NCBI GenBank assembly: GCA_963705515.1
Contig: CAVPJV010000008.1
Coordinates: 868,001-932,000, forward strand
Origin: Gaiellasilicea sp963705515
GTDB lineage: Bacteria; Actinomycetota; Thermoleophilia; Gaiellales; Gaiellaceae
Reading direction: 5' to 3'
DNA: 64,000 nt
Shown piece by piece: positions 34,894 to 45,800 of the stretch. Within the stretch, counting starts at the first letter, position 1. Each line of letters opens with the position of its first letter. The position numbers were made by a program, and so were the translations under genes. A model generated the notes under the pieces. The model was not told where the DNA came from and did not search any database. It worked only from the letters and a program-made list of their open reading frames with translations.

Positions 34894-35991
34894 ATGCAGG
34901 TCGCTCTGAAGATCTGGCGTTACGACGCGGCCACCGGCGACAAGGCGCTGCGCGAGTACGAGGTCGACGCGCCCGAGGAGGCGACGCTGCTCGACTGCCT
35001 CGACCTCGTCAAGGACCGCCACGACGGCTCGCTCGCCTACCGCAAGAGCTGCCGGATGATGATCTGCGGCTCCTGCGGGATGCGGATGGACGGCGGCGCC
35101 GTGCTCGCCTGCAAGGTGCGGATGTACGACATCGCCAACGCGGGGCACGTGCCCGTGATCTCGGCGATGGGCAACCTGCCGGTGATCAAGGACCTCGTCG
35201 TCGACATGGATCCGTTCTGGACCAAGTTCAAGGCGATGAAGCCCTACCTGCAGCCGGGCTACAGCCAGCCGGAGGACGGCAAGGAGCACCGGATCTCGCA
35301 GGAGCGGATGAACGTGATCCACAAGGAGTCGCTCTGCATCAACTGCGGCTGCTGCGTCTCCGAGTGCAACGCGATGGAGTCGGACCCGGAGTTCCTCGGA
35401 CCGCAGGCGCTCGCGAAGGGCATGCGCTTCGTCGGCGATCCGCGCGACGCCGCCAAGGCCGAGCGGCTCGACCAGTACTCGAGCGAGCACGGGATCTGGG
35501 AGTGCACCCGCTGCTACTTCTGCAACGAGCGCTGCCCCAAGGGCGTCGATCCTCGCGACGCGATCGCAAAGCTCGGCGCGGAGGCGATGAAGGAGGGGCT
35601 CGACGACGACATGGGCGCGAAGCACGCGAACTGGTTCGTCGTCTCCGCGAAGACGACTGGCTGGCTGCGCGAGACCGAGCTCGTCCCGAAGACCCAGGGC
35701 ATCGTCTCTTCGATCAAGGAAATGAAGTTCGCGATGGGGCTGCTCAAGCACGGCAAGGTGCCGGTCCCGATCCCGCCGCACGTGGCCGAGGGCGTGAAGG
35801 AGTCGCGCGCGCTCTACGACATCGTCAAGTCACAGGACCGCCAGGGGGCAATGGGGATCGTCCAGGGCGAGCATGCGTTGTCGCGGCTCGAGCACGCCGG
35901 CCCCGATGCGGCCGAGCTTCCGGGTGAGAAGGAGCCTCCCGACGTACTGAAGTGGGGCCGGGCCGACGCCGACAAGGGAGACGACGCGTGA
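34894..35991 (+). CDS. sdhB: Succinate dehydrogenase iron-sulfur subunit, long form
   Basis: 365 residues, over 100 longer than classical SdhB. The [2Fe-2S] ligands are in SCRMMICGSCGMRMDG with a later Cys; the two C-terminal cubane sets are ESLCINCGCCVSECNA and CTRCYFCNERCPKGVD. The second set, C-x2-C-x2-C-x3-C-P in both clusters, differs from the [3Fe-4S] pattern of standard complex II (C-x5-C), as seen in SdhABE(F)-type enzymes. Residues ~240-365 form an extra tail. Stop overlaps the next GTG. Confidence 0.92.
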   Translation: MQVALKIWRYDAATGDKALREYEVDAPEEATLLDCLDLVKDRHDGSLAYRKSCRMMICGSCGMRMDGGAVLACKVRMYDIANAGHVPVISAMGNLPVIKDLVVDMDPFWTKFKAMKPYLQPGYSQPEDGKEHRISQERMNVIHKESLCINCGCCVSECNAMESDPEFLGPQALAKGMRFVGDPRDAAKAERLDQYSSEHGIWECTRCYFCNERCPKGVDPRDAIAKLGAEAMKEGLDDDMGAKHANWFVVSAKTTGWLRETELVPKTQGIVSSIKEMKFAMGLLKHGKVPVPIPPHVAEGVKESRALYDIVKSQDRQGAMGIVQGEHALSRLEHAGPDAAELPGEKEPPDVLKWGRADADKGDDA

Positions 35992-36872
35992 GGAAGGTGG
36001 CGTACTACAAGGGCTGTCTCGCCTCGCTAAGCGCGAAGGAGCTCGACATCTCGACCCGGGCTCTGTCTCCCAAGGTCGGGCTGGAGCTGCTCGAGCTCGA
36101 GACCGTCACGTGCTGCGGCGCCGGCGACATCCACGAGGCGGAGCCCGACTACTACCTGCACCTGAACGCACGGATCCTCGCCTACGCCGAGGCGACCGAG
36201 TGCGACACGCTGATGACGGTCTGCAACGTCTGCACGCTCAACCTGCGGCAGGCGAACTTCCAGCTGCAGGGCGACGCGGCCTTGCTCGAGCGGGTCAATG
36301 ACAACCTCGCCAAGGTCGGTGTGCCCGCCTACACCGGCAAGGTCGAGGTGCTGCACTTCCTCTGGCTCGTCGCCGCCGGCGAGGGCTACGAGCTGCTGCA
36401 GACGGCCGCGCACAAGGGCCTCAAGGGTCTGAAGATCGCGCCCTTCTACGGCTGCCAGATCCTGCGCCCCTCGAAGCTGCTCGGCTTTGAGGATCCCGAC
36501 AAGCCGTCGTCGCTCGAGCGGATCATCGAGGCGTGCGGGGGCGAGGCGATCGACTACCCGGCGAAGATCAAGTGCTGCGGCTTCCCGATCATCCAGGCGC
36601 GCGAGGAGACGGCGCTCGGCGAGCTGATCCAGCCGATCGAGCAGGCGAAAGAGGCCGGCGCGGACGCGATCGTGACGCCGTGCCCGCTCTGCCACCTCTC
36701 GCTCGACGCCTGGCAGACGAAGCTGAAGAAGACGACCGGCAAGGACTTCCAGATGCCGATCCTGCATCTCTCCCAGCTGATCGGCGTCGCCGCCGGGCTC
36801 ACGGACTCCGAGCTCAAGTTCAAGCGGCACGTCGTCTCGGTCGATCCGGTGCTCGAGAAGCTGTCCGTCTAG
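35988..36872 (+). CDS. sdhE: CCG-domain subunit SdhE (HdrB-like) of a non-classical complex II
   Basis: 294 residues. Two CCG cysteine-rich domains: TVTCCGAGDIHEAEPDYY with TVCNVCTLNLRQA, and KIKCCGFPIIQAREE with CPLCHLSLDAW. This fold, shared with heterodisulfide reductase HdrB, holds a special [4Fe-4S] cluster. In Sulfolobus, Campylobacter and others, SdhE replaces the usual haem membrane anchors SdhC/D. No membrane helices are encoded in this operon, so membrane attachment must be peripheral or use a distant gene. GTG overlaps the sdhB stop (GTGA). Confidence 0.9.
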   Translation: MRKVAYYKGCLASLSAKELDISTRALSPKVGLELLELETVTCCGAGDIHEAEPDYYLHLNARILAYAEATECDTLMTVCNVCTLNLRQANFQLQGDAALLERVNDNLAKVGVPAYTGKVEVLHFLWLVAAGEGYELLQTAAHKGLKGLKIAPFYGCQILRPSKLLGFEDPDKPSSLERIIEACGGEAIDYPAKIKCCGFPIIQAREETALGELIQPIEQAKEAGADAIVTPCPLCHLSLDAWQTKLKKTTGKDFQMPILHLSQLIGVAAGLTDSELKFKRHVVSVDPVLEKLSV

Positions 36873-37034
36873 GAGTTCGGGCCGGAATGAAGCCTTGAGT
36901 CGCCGGGGCGCGCCGGACGGCGCGATGCCGCGTCCTCGGTCGCGCCCATACATCACGTATGGGCGCTCCCTGCGTCCTTGCCTCGCGCCGCCCAGCACAC
37001 CCCGACGACGAAGCATCATCCCGGCCCGAACTCC
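36872..37034. repeat. 163 bp long imperfect palindrome P2
   Basis: The left half (from 36872, GGAGTTCGGGCCGGAATGA) pairs with the right half (ending 37034, TCATCCCGGCCCGAACTCC) over ~79-base arms, about 80% complementary. The tip is GCGCCCATAC-ATCAC-GTATGGGCGC (36942-36966). It begins with the last base of the sdhE stop codon. Same size and plan as P1 (3118-3278) but no sequence in common. Confidence 0.75.
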
Positions 37035-37133
37035 GATCGCAAGGTTCCGGGCGCCTCGGCGTCTTTATGACTGGAGGGGCGGTTTCGGGGCCGGTGATCC
37101 TGGGGGGCGCCGGCCCTGAACTATTTCTGGATC

Positions 37134-37898
37134 ATGCTGGGGCTCGGCGCGGTGGCTGCGTCGGTCCTGGCGTACGGCTGGTTCGAGGCCGGATGGCTGC
37201 GGATGCGCGTGCTCGAGCTGCCCGTCGACGGCCTCCCGGCGTCTCTGGACGGGCTGCGGATCGCGCACCTCTCCGACTTCCATTTCGGGCCGGTCTCGCG
37301 CGGCACAGTCGCGGGGCTGCGCGCGGCCGAGTGGGTGCGGTCGCGCCGGCCCGACCTCGTGGTCGTGACCGGCGACCTGCTCTCGCGACCACGGGGGCGG
37401 GCGACGCTCGACGAGGCGCTCGCGCGCCTCGACGCCTTCGTCGTGCTCGGCAACCACGACGTCGCGGTCACGCGCGATCCGTTCTCCCGCGCCGCCGAGC
37501 TCGACGGGCTGCCGGCGACGTTGCTGGTCGACGACTCGAGGACGATCGAGCTCCGCGGCATCCCGGCCCAGGTCGCGGGGACGGCGCCGCGCGTTTCGGG
37601 GCCTGTCCCGGAGCCGGACGCTGCCGCCGCTTTCCGGATCCTGCTCAGCCACTATCCGCGCCTCCGCGCAGACGGCTACCAGCTCGTCCTCGCCGGGCAC
37701 ATGCACGGGGGCCAGATCGTGCTCCCGTATCCCGGCGGCAAGGTTCGCTTCGCCCACCTTCGCGCGCCGATGAGCGAGGGGGTCTTCCGCGCGGGCGGCG
37801 TCACCCTGCACGTCTCGCCCGGTCTCGGTACGACGTTCGTCCCTTTCCGTTTCTTCGCCCGGCCCGAGGTGACCGAGCTGGTTCTAAGATCGGGTTAG
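37134..37898 (+). CDS. Metallophosphoesterase with N-terminal membrane segment
   Basis: 254 residues. An N-terminal hydrophobic stretch (MLGLGAVAASVLAYGWF) is followed by the calcineurin-like motifs: RIAHLSDFHFGPV (D-x-H), VVVTGDLLSR (GD), FVVLGNHDVA (GNHD), ILLSHYP and LVLAGHMHGGQ (GHxH), ligands of a two-metal centre. YaeI-type members cleave phosphodiesters in membrane lipids; the exact substrate is unknown. Stop codon overlaps the next start by one base. Confidence 0.85.
   Translation: MLGLGAVAASVLAYGWFEAGWLRMRVLELPVDGLPASLDGLRIAHLSDFHFGPVSRGTVAGLRAAEWVRSRRPDLVVVTGDLLSRPRGRATLDEALARLDAFVVLGNHDVAVTRDPFSRAAELDGLPATLLVDDSRTIELRGIPAQVAGTAPRVSGPVPEPDAAAAFRILLSHYPRLRADGYQLVLAGHMHGGQIVLPYPGGKVRFAHLRAPMSEGVFRAGGVTLHVSPGLGTTFVPFRFFARPEVTELVLRSG
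37885..37890 (+). promoter_or_regulatory. -10 box TAAGAT ahead of the Gls24 gene
   Basis: TAAGAT ends 7 bases before GTG 37898, inside the end of the phosphoesterase gene; suggests an extra leaderless start. Confidence 0.4.
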
Positions 37899-38194
37899 TG
37901 GAGGGCCACTCGGTCATCTCGCCGGACGTGCTCGCGCGCTACGCGGCCGACGCGGCGCGCGAGGTGCGCGGCGTCCACGGCCTGGTCGGGCGCAACGACG
38001 GCGTCAAGGTCGTGCGCGAGGACGAGCGTGTGGCCGTCGAGCTGCATCTGGCGCTGGAGTGGGGGGCGAACGCAGGCGCGGTCGGGGCGGCCGTTCAGGC
38101 TCACGTCGCCGATTGCCTCGCGCGCATGGCGGACGTCCGGCCCGACACCGTCGACGTGGTCGTGGACGAATGGCACAGCGCGTCACCGGCCTGA
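37898..38194 (+). CDS. Asp23/Gls24-family (alkaline shock) protein
   Basis: 98 residues: ISPDVLARYAADAAREVRGV, then NDGVKVVREDERVAVELHLAL and QAHVADCLARMADVRPDTVD. This order (I-x-x-x-V-L-x-x-Y-A, V-x-V-hydrophobic strand, V-x-x-x-V-x-x-M-x-G/D) is the Asp23 domain, small proteins tied to envelope stress and membrane anchoring complexes. GTG start shares a base with the preceding stop; the next gene starts inside its last codons. Confidence 0.8.
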   Translation: MEGHSVISPDVLARYAADAAREVRGVHGLVGRNDGVKVVREDERVAVELHLALEWGANAGAVGAAVQAHVADCLARMADVRPDTVDVVVDEWHSASPA

Positions 38195-38787
38195 CCGCCG
38201 GCACGGTCGAGCGTGCTCCCGGCGTCTGCCAGTCCTGCGTCTGGTGGCAGTCCCGCGACGGCCGCACGGCCTCGAAGGAGCGCTGGATGGAGCGGATCGA
38301 GGACGACTGGGGCGCCTGGGGCGCCCTCTACCGCGACGACGACGGGCGCCTCCTCGGCTCGATCCAGTACGGCCCGGCGACGCTCTTCCCCCGTGCGACC
38401 GAGCTTCCGGCCGGCCCGCCGACGGACGATGCCGTGCTGGTCACGTGCGTCTATGTCGTCTCGACGTCGACGCCGTGGGTGGAGCAGTCGCTCTTCCTCG
38501 CCGCGATCGGCGACGCGCGCGACAAGGGCGCGAAAGCGCTGGAGGCGTTCGCCTACCGTTATCCCGAGGGCGAGTCCACGTACGAGCGTTTCCTCGTCCA
38601 CCGCACGGTGTTCCCGCGCGACTTCCTCGCCGACTTCGGCTTCACGTCCGTTCGTGCCCAGGGTCGCGTCGAGCTGTTGCGGCTCGAGCTCGGCGGCCTC
38701 GTGCCGGTGGTGGAGGGGAAGCGCGCCGCAGTGCTGCGGGTCGTGAAGGAGGCCTTCGCGCCCGCGCCGGTCCCGCAGGGACCGTGA
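38170..38787 (+). CDS. GNAT-family acetyltransferase-like protein
   Basis: 205 residues. Starts near APGVCQSCVWWQSRDGR, a C-x2-C segment common at the front of one actinobacterial GNAT group, continues with GALYRDDDGRLLGSIQYGPA, PTDDAVLVTCVYVVSTSTP and GDARDKGAKALEAFAYR, matching the beta-strand and CoA-binding helix order of N-acetyltransferases. The pyrophosphate loop is not canonical. Substrate unknown. Overlaps the Gls24 gene by 25 bases. Confidence 0.65.
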   Translation: MAQRVTGLTAGTVERAPGVCQSCVWWQSRDGRTASKERWMERIEDDWGAWGALYRDDDGRLLGSIQYGPATLFPRATELPAGPPTDDAVLVTCVYVVSTSTPWVEQSLFLAAIGDARDKGAKALEAFAYRYPEGESTYERFLVHRTVFPRDFLADFGFTSVRAQGRVELLRLELGGLVPVVEGKRAAVLRVVKEAFAPAPVPQGP

Positions 38788-38843
38788 CTGCGTCGTCCGG
38801 CCGAGGGACCTCGTAGACTCGCCCGACGTTTTCCTGTTCGCGC

Positions 38844-41800
38844 CTGCGGCAACTAGCAGACATCATTTCCAACGCCACCCGCCCGACCCTTGCGGTCCTA
38901 GCAGCCGTAGCAGCTGCCGTCCTCCTCGCCGGAGCGACGCCGAACGCCGTCGGGGCGCTCCCGAACGGCTTCACCGACACCTTCGTCGCGAACGTCGAAA
39001 GCCCGACCGACCTCGCCTTCACGCCGGCCGGCCGCCTGCTCGTCACGAGCCAGTTCGGCGAAGTGCGGGTGATCGATGGCGACACGGAGCTCGCGCAGCC
39101 GGCGCTCGACCTGTCGGGAGTCCTCTGCACGGCCGACGAGATGGGTCTGCTGGGCGCGGTCGTCGATCCCGCGTTCGCCTCGAACGGATTCGTCTACCTC
39201 TACTACACACGGTCGAAATCCGGGACGTGCGTCAACCGCGTCTCACGCTTCACGATGTCGGGGGCGACGATCGGCCCGGCGAGCGAGCTTGTTCTGGTCG
39301 ACGAGATCCCGGCTACCGGCAACCACAACGCCGGCGACCTCGCCTTCGGCAACGACGGCTACCTCTACGTCAGCGTCGGCGACGGCGGCTGCGACTACGC
39401 GGGGGGCGGTTGCGCCGGCGAGAACGACGCTTCGCGGGATCAGCATGCCCTCGTCGGGAAGATCCTGCGCATCACGAGCACCGGCGGGATCCCGGTGGAG
39501 AATCCATTCCAGGGGGCCGGCACGGCCCGCTGCAACGTCAGCGGCAGGACGACCGCGGGCAACAAGTGCCAGGAGACCTTCGCCTGGGGCCTGCGGAACC
39601 CGTTCCGGTTCGCCTTCGATCCCAACACTGCGACCACGCGTTTCTTCATCAACGACGTCGGTCAGGCGGAGTGGGAGGAGATCGATCTCGGCCAGCCGGG
39701 CGCGGACTACGGCTGGAACCTCCGCGAGGGACCGTGTGTGAACGGTTCGGTGACGAACTGCGGCCCGCCGCCGGCGGGGATGACGAACCCGATCTACTCG
39801 TACAGCCACGCAGAGTCCGGCTGCGCGGCGATCACGGGTGGCGCGTTCGTCCCGAACGGCGCCTGGCCGTCGGCGTACGACGGCGCCTACCTCTACGGCG
39901 ACTACACGTGCGGCAAGATCTTCCAGCTCGTCGCCGAATGGCAGCGGCGGCTTCACCCGCACGGAGTTCGCGACCGGGGTTGGAGCGGTCGTGAACATGA
40001 CCTTCGGGCCGTCGGCGAACGGTCAGGCGCTCTTCTACACGAACTATTCGAACGGCGGCGAGGTGCGCCGGATCGAGCCGACCGTTGTCGCCAACCGGCC
40101 GCCGACGGCGAGGATGACCGCCACGCCCACGTCCGGCGGGGTGCCGCTGGTTGTGAGCTTCGACGGCAGCGCGAGCTCCGATCCGGATGCGGGAGACACC
40201 CTCACGTACACCTGGGACTTCGGTGACGGGTCGTCCACGGTGACGACGACCGCTCCGACGACGACGCACACGTACACCGCTTCAGGCTCATTTACGAGCA
40301 CACTGACGGTCCGGGACAACGGCGGTGCGACGTCGCCCGTCGCGTCGGCCCGGATCGATCCGGGCAACACGGCGCCGCAGGTGACGATCGACTCCCCGAC
40401 GGCTGCGCAACGCTTCGCGGTCGGCCAGACGATCACGCTGCATGCGACCGCCACCGATGCCCAGGACGGGGCGCTGCCATCGTCGAGTCTCAGCTGGCGC
40501 GTGCTCCGCCATCACGACACTCACACGCATCCGTTCCTCGCCCCGACGGCGGGCAACGACCTGACGATCCAGCAGCCGGCGCCGGAGGATCTCGGTTCGG
40601 GAGCCGACGGCTATCTCGAGATCCTGCTCACGGCCACGGACTCAAGCGGGGTGACGACCACGGTGACGCGCGATGTGCTCCCGAAGAAGGTCAACCTCAC
40701 GTTCGCCAGCACTCCCACCGGTCGGAACCTCGTCGTCGCGGGGACGACGTACACCGCACCTGTGACGCTGACGTCCTGGGAGGGTCACACGATCAACGTC
40801 GACGCGCCGGCGCAGACAGACGGATCGGGTGCGTCGTGGGTCTTCCAAACGTGGTCGGACGGCGGCGCGGCGACTCACTCGTTCGCGACGCCCGCGTCGG
40901 CGACGACCTACACAGCGACATTCGCTCAGAGTGCGGCGCCCGTCGGCCTGGTCGCGGCGTATGGGTTGAACTCGAGTTCGGGGTTGGGTGTCGTGGATTC
41001 GTCGGGGCGTGGTAATGGGGGGACGGTGTCTGGGGCGGTGTGGAGTGTGTCTGGCCGGTTTGGGTCGGCGTTGAGTTTTGATGGTGTGAACGATTGGGTG
41101 ACGGTGGCTGATTCGGCCTCGCTTGATTTGTCGTCGGGGATGACGGTGGAGGCGTGGGTGCGGCCGTCGAAGGCTGGTGGCTGGCGGACGGTGGTGTTCA
41201 AGGAGCGCACCGGCGGCGTCGTTTATGGGTTGTACGGCGATCAGGCGGGTGGGCGGCCGTTGGGTCAGATCGACGTCGGTGGGGAGCGGAATGCGGTTGG
41301 GTCGGCGGCGTTGCCGTTGAATGCGTGGTCGCATCTGGCGACGACGTTCGATGGGGCGGTCGGTGCGTTTGTTCGTGAACGGTCGTCCAGGCTGGTTCGC
41401 TGTCGTTTCTCGGGCTCGATGGCGGCGTCGACTGGTGTGTTGCGGTTGGGTGGGAACGGCGTCTGGGGTGAGTGGTTCGCGGGCTTGATCGACGAGGTGC
41501 GCGTCTACAGCCGCGCGCTTGCTGCGAGCGAGATCCAGCAGGACATGCAGACACCCGTCGGCGGGTCGGCACCACCGGCGGACACGACTCCGCCGTCGGC
41601 GCCGTCGGGCCTCACTGCCTCGACCGCGGTCGGCTCTGCGACCGTGAGCTGGACGGCTGCGTCCGACAACGTCGGTGTCGTCCGCTACAACGTGCACCGG
41701 TCGACGACGGCAGGTTTCACGCCGGCGACCGCCAACCGGGTCGGCCAGCCCACGGGCACGAGTCACACCGATTCGGGGCTTGCGGCCGGGACCTATTACT

Positions 41801-42813
41801 ACCGGGTGACGGCCGAGGACGCGGCCGGCAACGTCAGCGCTCCGTCGACAGAGCTCGCCGTCACCGTCCCACCGCCGCCCGACGCGACTCCGCCGTCGGC
41901 ACCGTCGGGCCTGACTGCGTCGACGGCGGTCGGCTCAGCGACCGTGAGCTGGACGGCTGCGACCGACAACGTCGGTGTCGTCCGCTACAACGTGCACCGC
42001 TCGACGACGGCAGGTTTCACGCCAGCGACCGCCAACCGGGTTGGCCAGCCAACGGGCACGAGTCACACCGACTCGGGCCTCGCCGCCGGTACCTACTACT
42101 ACCGGGTGACGGCCGAGGACGCGGCCGGCAACATCAGCGCCCCGTCCGCCGAGCTCGCCGTCGCTGTCCCCTCGTCGCCGCCCCCGCCGGCGAACGGTCT
42201 CGTGGCGGCGTTTGGGTTGAACTCGAGTTCGGGGTTGGGTGTCGTGGATTCGTCGGGGCGTGGTAATGGGGGGACGGTGTCTGGGGCGGTGTGGAGTGTG
42301 TCTGGCCGGTTTGGGTCGGCGTTGAGTTTTGATGGGGTGAACGATTGGGTGACGGTGGCTGATTCGGCCTCGCTTGATTTGTCGTCGGGGATGACGGTGG
42401 AGGCGTGGGTGCGGCCGTCGAAGGCTGGTGGCTGGCGGACGGTGGTGGTCAAGGAGCGCACGGGCGGCGTCGTTTATGGGTTGTACGGCGATCAGGCGGG
42501 TGGGCGGCCGTTGGGTCAGATCGATGTCGGTGGGGAGCGGAATGCGGTTGGGTCGGCGGCGTTGCCGTTGAATGCGTGGTCGCATCTGGCGACGACGTTC
42601 GATGGGGCGGTCGTGCGTTTGTTCGTGAACGGTCTTCAGGCTGGGTTCGTTGTGTTTTCGGGCTCGATGGTGGCGTCGACTGGTGTGTTGCGGTTGGGTG
42701 GGAACGGCGTCTGGGGTGAGTGGTTCGCGGGCTTGATCGACGAGGTGCGTGTCTACAGCCGCGCGCTTGCTGCGAGCGAGATCCAGCAGGACATGCAGAC
42801 ACCCGTCGGCTGA
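38844..42813 (+). CDS. Secreted PQQ-type sugar dehydrogenase with PKD, FN3 and LamG domains; frameshifted
   Basis: About 1320 residues if joined. A signal peptide (LAVLAAVAAAVLLAGATPNA) leads to a glucose/sorbosone-dehydrogenase beta-propeller (~40-405: ESPTDLAFTPAGRLLVTSQF, NHNAGDLAFGNDGYLYVSVG, WGLRNPFRFAFD). A PKD domain follows (FDGSASSDPDAGDTLTYTWD), then a beta domain, LamG, two FN3 and a second LamG. One extra base near 39930-39934 breaks the frame between KIFQLV and NGSGGFTRTEF. No normal start codon is in frame; CTG 38844 is provisional, and a TAGACT box lies at 38814. Two indels plus a missing start may mean a decaying gene or sequence errors. Confidence 0.72.
40951..41562. repeat. 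LamG module, copy 1 of a ~610 bp direct repeat
   Basis: Nearly identical to 42202-42810. Differences cluster at 41360-41410, where several one-base indels add up to one extra codon, so DGAV-VRLFVNGLQAGFVV of copy 2 became DGAV-GAFVRERSSRLVRCR here. Codons are T- and GG-rich (GGG, TTG, GGT, CGT), unlike the flanks. Confidence 0.9.
41581..42170. repeat. Two tandem 300 bp FN3 modules
   Basis: 41581-41880 and 41881-42170 repeat with a period of exactly 300 bases and over 90% identity (PPSAPSGLTASTAVGSATVS in both), a recent tandem duplication. Confidence 0.9.
42202..42810. repeat. LamG module, copy 2 of the ~610 bp direct repeat
   Basis: Keeps an undisturbed LamG sequence (RLFVNGLQAGF). See copy 1 at 40951-41562. 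Confidence 0.9.
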
Positions 42814-42822
42814 CCCAACAGA

Positions 42823-42842
42823 CTGCTCGAACGGTTAGTCGG
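42823..42842. promoter_or_regulatory. GGCTAG dyad, site 1 (degenerate)
   Basis: CTGCTC-GAAC-GGTTAGTCGG, 56 bases before the 2121-residue gene. The right half fits the consensus except for two bases; the left half is weak. Confidence 0.55.
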
Positions 42843-42898
42843 TAACTCCCAGATCGGCCATTGCCGCGCCGCAGCTGACCCTGGATAACTGGTGGACG

Positions 42899-45800
42899 TT
42901 GTCCCGGTTTGCCCGTACATGGCGGCGAATTACTGCGCCGAGAGGCGGGGCTGCGCGTGCTCTGGGTCTGTGCGGGATCGTCACTGCCGTCCTCGTCACG
43001 GCGGCGCCCGTGTTCGGTTTCGGCATCAGGGCGTCGTCCTCCGAGCAGCTGTTCGTCGCCACCGCGCTCGGCCCTCCGAACGGGACGGTGTCGCTGACCC
43101 GCACGAGCGGCGGCCTCCGGGCACAGCTCCGAGGCGACAGCCTCTCGGTCGGCTCGGGATCGGCTGCGATCACCCTGACCTCCACCGCTCAGCGAGGCGG
43201 CGCCTGGACGAGACATCGCAGCGGTGCGACGCGCAAGACGCGGTTCGGCAGCCAGGCTGTCGTCTTCGCCACCGGGCTCACGGAGGAGTTCTTCGTCGTC
43301 GACCGCCGGCTCGGGCGCCGGACCTGGCAATGGCGGCTCGAGCCGGGACGCTGGACCCCGAGGATCGGTGCCGACGGGGGCGTCTCCTTCGGCGTCGCGG
43401 GGACCCTCGGCCCGCTGGCGATCCGGCCGGCGCAGATCTTCGACCGGCGCGGCCGCGATGTCACGCCGGCGCGCTCCCGCTGGGCGCTCCGTCGGGTCGG
43501 ACGCGCCTGGCGGCTCGAGCTCCGAGTCGACGATTCGTCACTGCCGATCCCGTACGTGATCGACCCGGCCGTCACATACCGGGCTTCGGCGACTGCGACG
43601 AACGGCTCCGGAGGAGCCACCTCGCTGACGCTCACTCGGCCCACGGCGACGTCGGTTCGGGACCTGCTCGTCGCGCAGGTGGCCGCCCGTGGGGGCTCGG
43701 CAATGACCATCGACACGCCAGACGGCTGGACGAGGGCGCTCGACACCGCAGTCGACACGACGCTGAGGCAGGTCACCTTCTACCACGTCGTCGCAGCCGG
43801 GGACCCGACGACGGTCACGTTCGCGTTTGGCGGAACCGTGCCCACGCAGCAGGCGGTCGGTGGCATCACTGCGTACTACGGGCTCAAGGGGTCCGCGCTC
43901 GTCGATCGACACGCTGACACGGCGTCCACCGGCAGCTCCGCGACCGCACTCGCCGCATCGATCACGACCACGCTCCCGGGATCCCTCGTGGTCACGGCGT
44001 TCGCCGCGGCGACGGGGACCGGATTCGGCACTCCGAGCGGCACGACCGAGCGCTACGACGCCCAGTCGTCCGGCGCCTCCGGCACGCGCGCCAGCGTGGC
44101 CTCGGACAGCTTCGTCCAGGCGGCGGCCGGCCCGACCGGCGCGAAGTCGTCGACATTGACGTCCTCGCGCTGGCTGGCGCACCTGCTCTCGTTCGCCGTC
44201 GACGACATCGCGCCGACCGTCACCATCGCGGACCCCGGCGCGAACCTTCGCGCCACGATCACGCTCGAGGCGACCGCCGCCGACGTCGACTCCGGCGTCG
44301 CTCGCGTTCAGTTCCAGCGTGCCGTAGCGGGATCGGGGGCCTGGGTCAACGTCGGTAGCGCCGTCACGGCGGCGCCGTACCGTGTCTCGTTCAACACGAG
44401 CAGCGTTTCGGACGGTCTCTATGACTTCCGCGCCGTGGCGACCGACAACGCGGCGAATGCTGCATCGGCCTCGCTCAGCTCCGAGCGGATCGACAATGGC
44501 GTCCCGACGGTTGCAACGGCGTTCCCCGCCGCGTCGGGCTCGTACAACGAGGCCGGCTGGTCGTCCGGCTGCGCCCCTTCGGGTCTCTGCGGCAGTGCAG
44601 CTGACGTCGGTTCCGGCGTCCAGACCGCGCAGGTGTCGCTGCGGCGCTCGACCGGCGGGCTGTATTGGGACGGCACCGCGTTCGCGGCGGCCGCGGAGAC
44701 CTTCAGAACGGCGTCGCTTGTCGACGGCAACTGGACATTCGCCTTCCCGGGGGGCTCGTTCCCCGCGAACGGCTCGTACGTGCTCAGGCCGCGGGTGACC
44801 GACGCGGCCGGCAACGTCACCACCGGCGCCACGCGGACATTCAGCTACGACACCGCGGCGCCGAACACGTCCATCAGCGCGTCACAGCCGGCGACGACCA
44901 ACAACCCCGCGCCGACGTTCGCGTTCTCCTCGTCCGAGAGTGGAAGCACCTTTGCGTGCCGTCTCGACGGCGGAGCGTTCCAGCCTTGCCTAAGCCCGAC
45001 CACGTACGCGCCGCTCGCGGACGGGGTGCATACGTTCGAGGTTCGCGCGACCGATCGCGCCGGCAATACCGACGCCACTCCAGCCTTGGCGACCTGGCGG
45101 ATCGACACGAGCGCCCCGACGGCGAGCATCACGACCCCGGTGAACGGCGTAACGGTCGCCTTGACGGTCGCTGCAGCGGCTTCGGCGGCCGACGACATCG
45201 GTGTGGCCGGTGTCCAGTTCCAGCTCGACGGCGTCGCGCTCGGCGCAGAGGACAAGTCGGCGCCGTACACGGTCTCGTGGAACACGAGGCTCGTCGCCGG
45301 TGGCCCGCACACGATCGCCGCCGTCGCGCGTGACGCGGCGGGCAACCGGACGACCGCGTCGGCCAACGTTATCGTCGACAACAACGGTGTCGCGGGGCCG
45401 AACCTCGTCGCCGCGTACGCGTTCGATGAGAACCAGGGCACGTCGGCTGCGGATGCATCTGGGAAGGGGAAAGTCGGGACGCTGGTCGGCGCTCAGTGGG
45501 CCGAGGGACGCTTCGGGTCCGCCGTCTTCCTCGACGGCATCGACGACCGCGTCGATCTGCCCGCCCTCGGGACCTTCTATCGCACCGCCTTCACCTACGA
45601 GGCATGGGTGCTCAAGCGAGGCACGCGCAAGGACGTCGCGGTGATGGGCACCTGGGACGGGGACGGCCCGATGATCTGGACGCACCACTTGACCGGCCGT
45701 TACATGCTCACGCTTGGCAACGGCGAGTACCTGGACAGCGGCCGGCTGCCCGTCGTCGGTCAGTGGCAGCACGTCGGCGCGACGTACGACGGCGCTGTCG

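Noticed and set aside
33199..35781. An 860-codon minus-strand open frame opposite sdhA/sdhB
   Set aside because: Antisense shadow of GC-rich codons, low-complexity Arg/Leu/Val composition, no motif.
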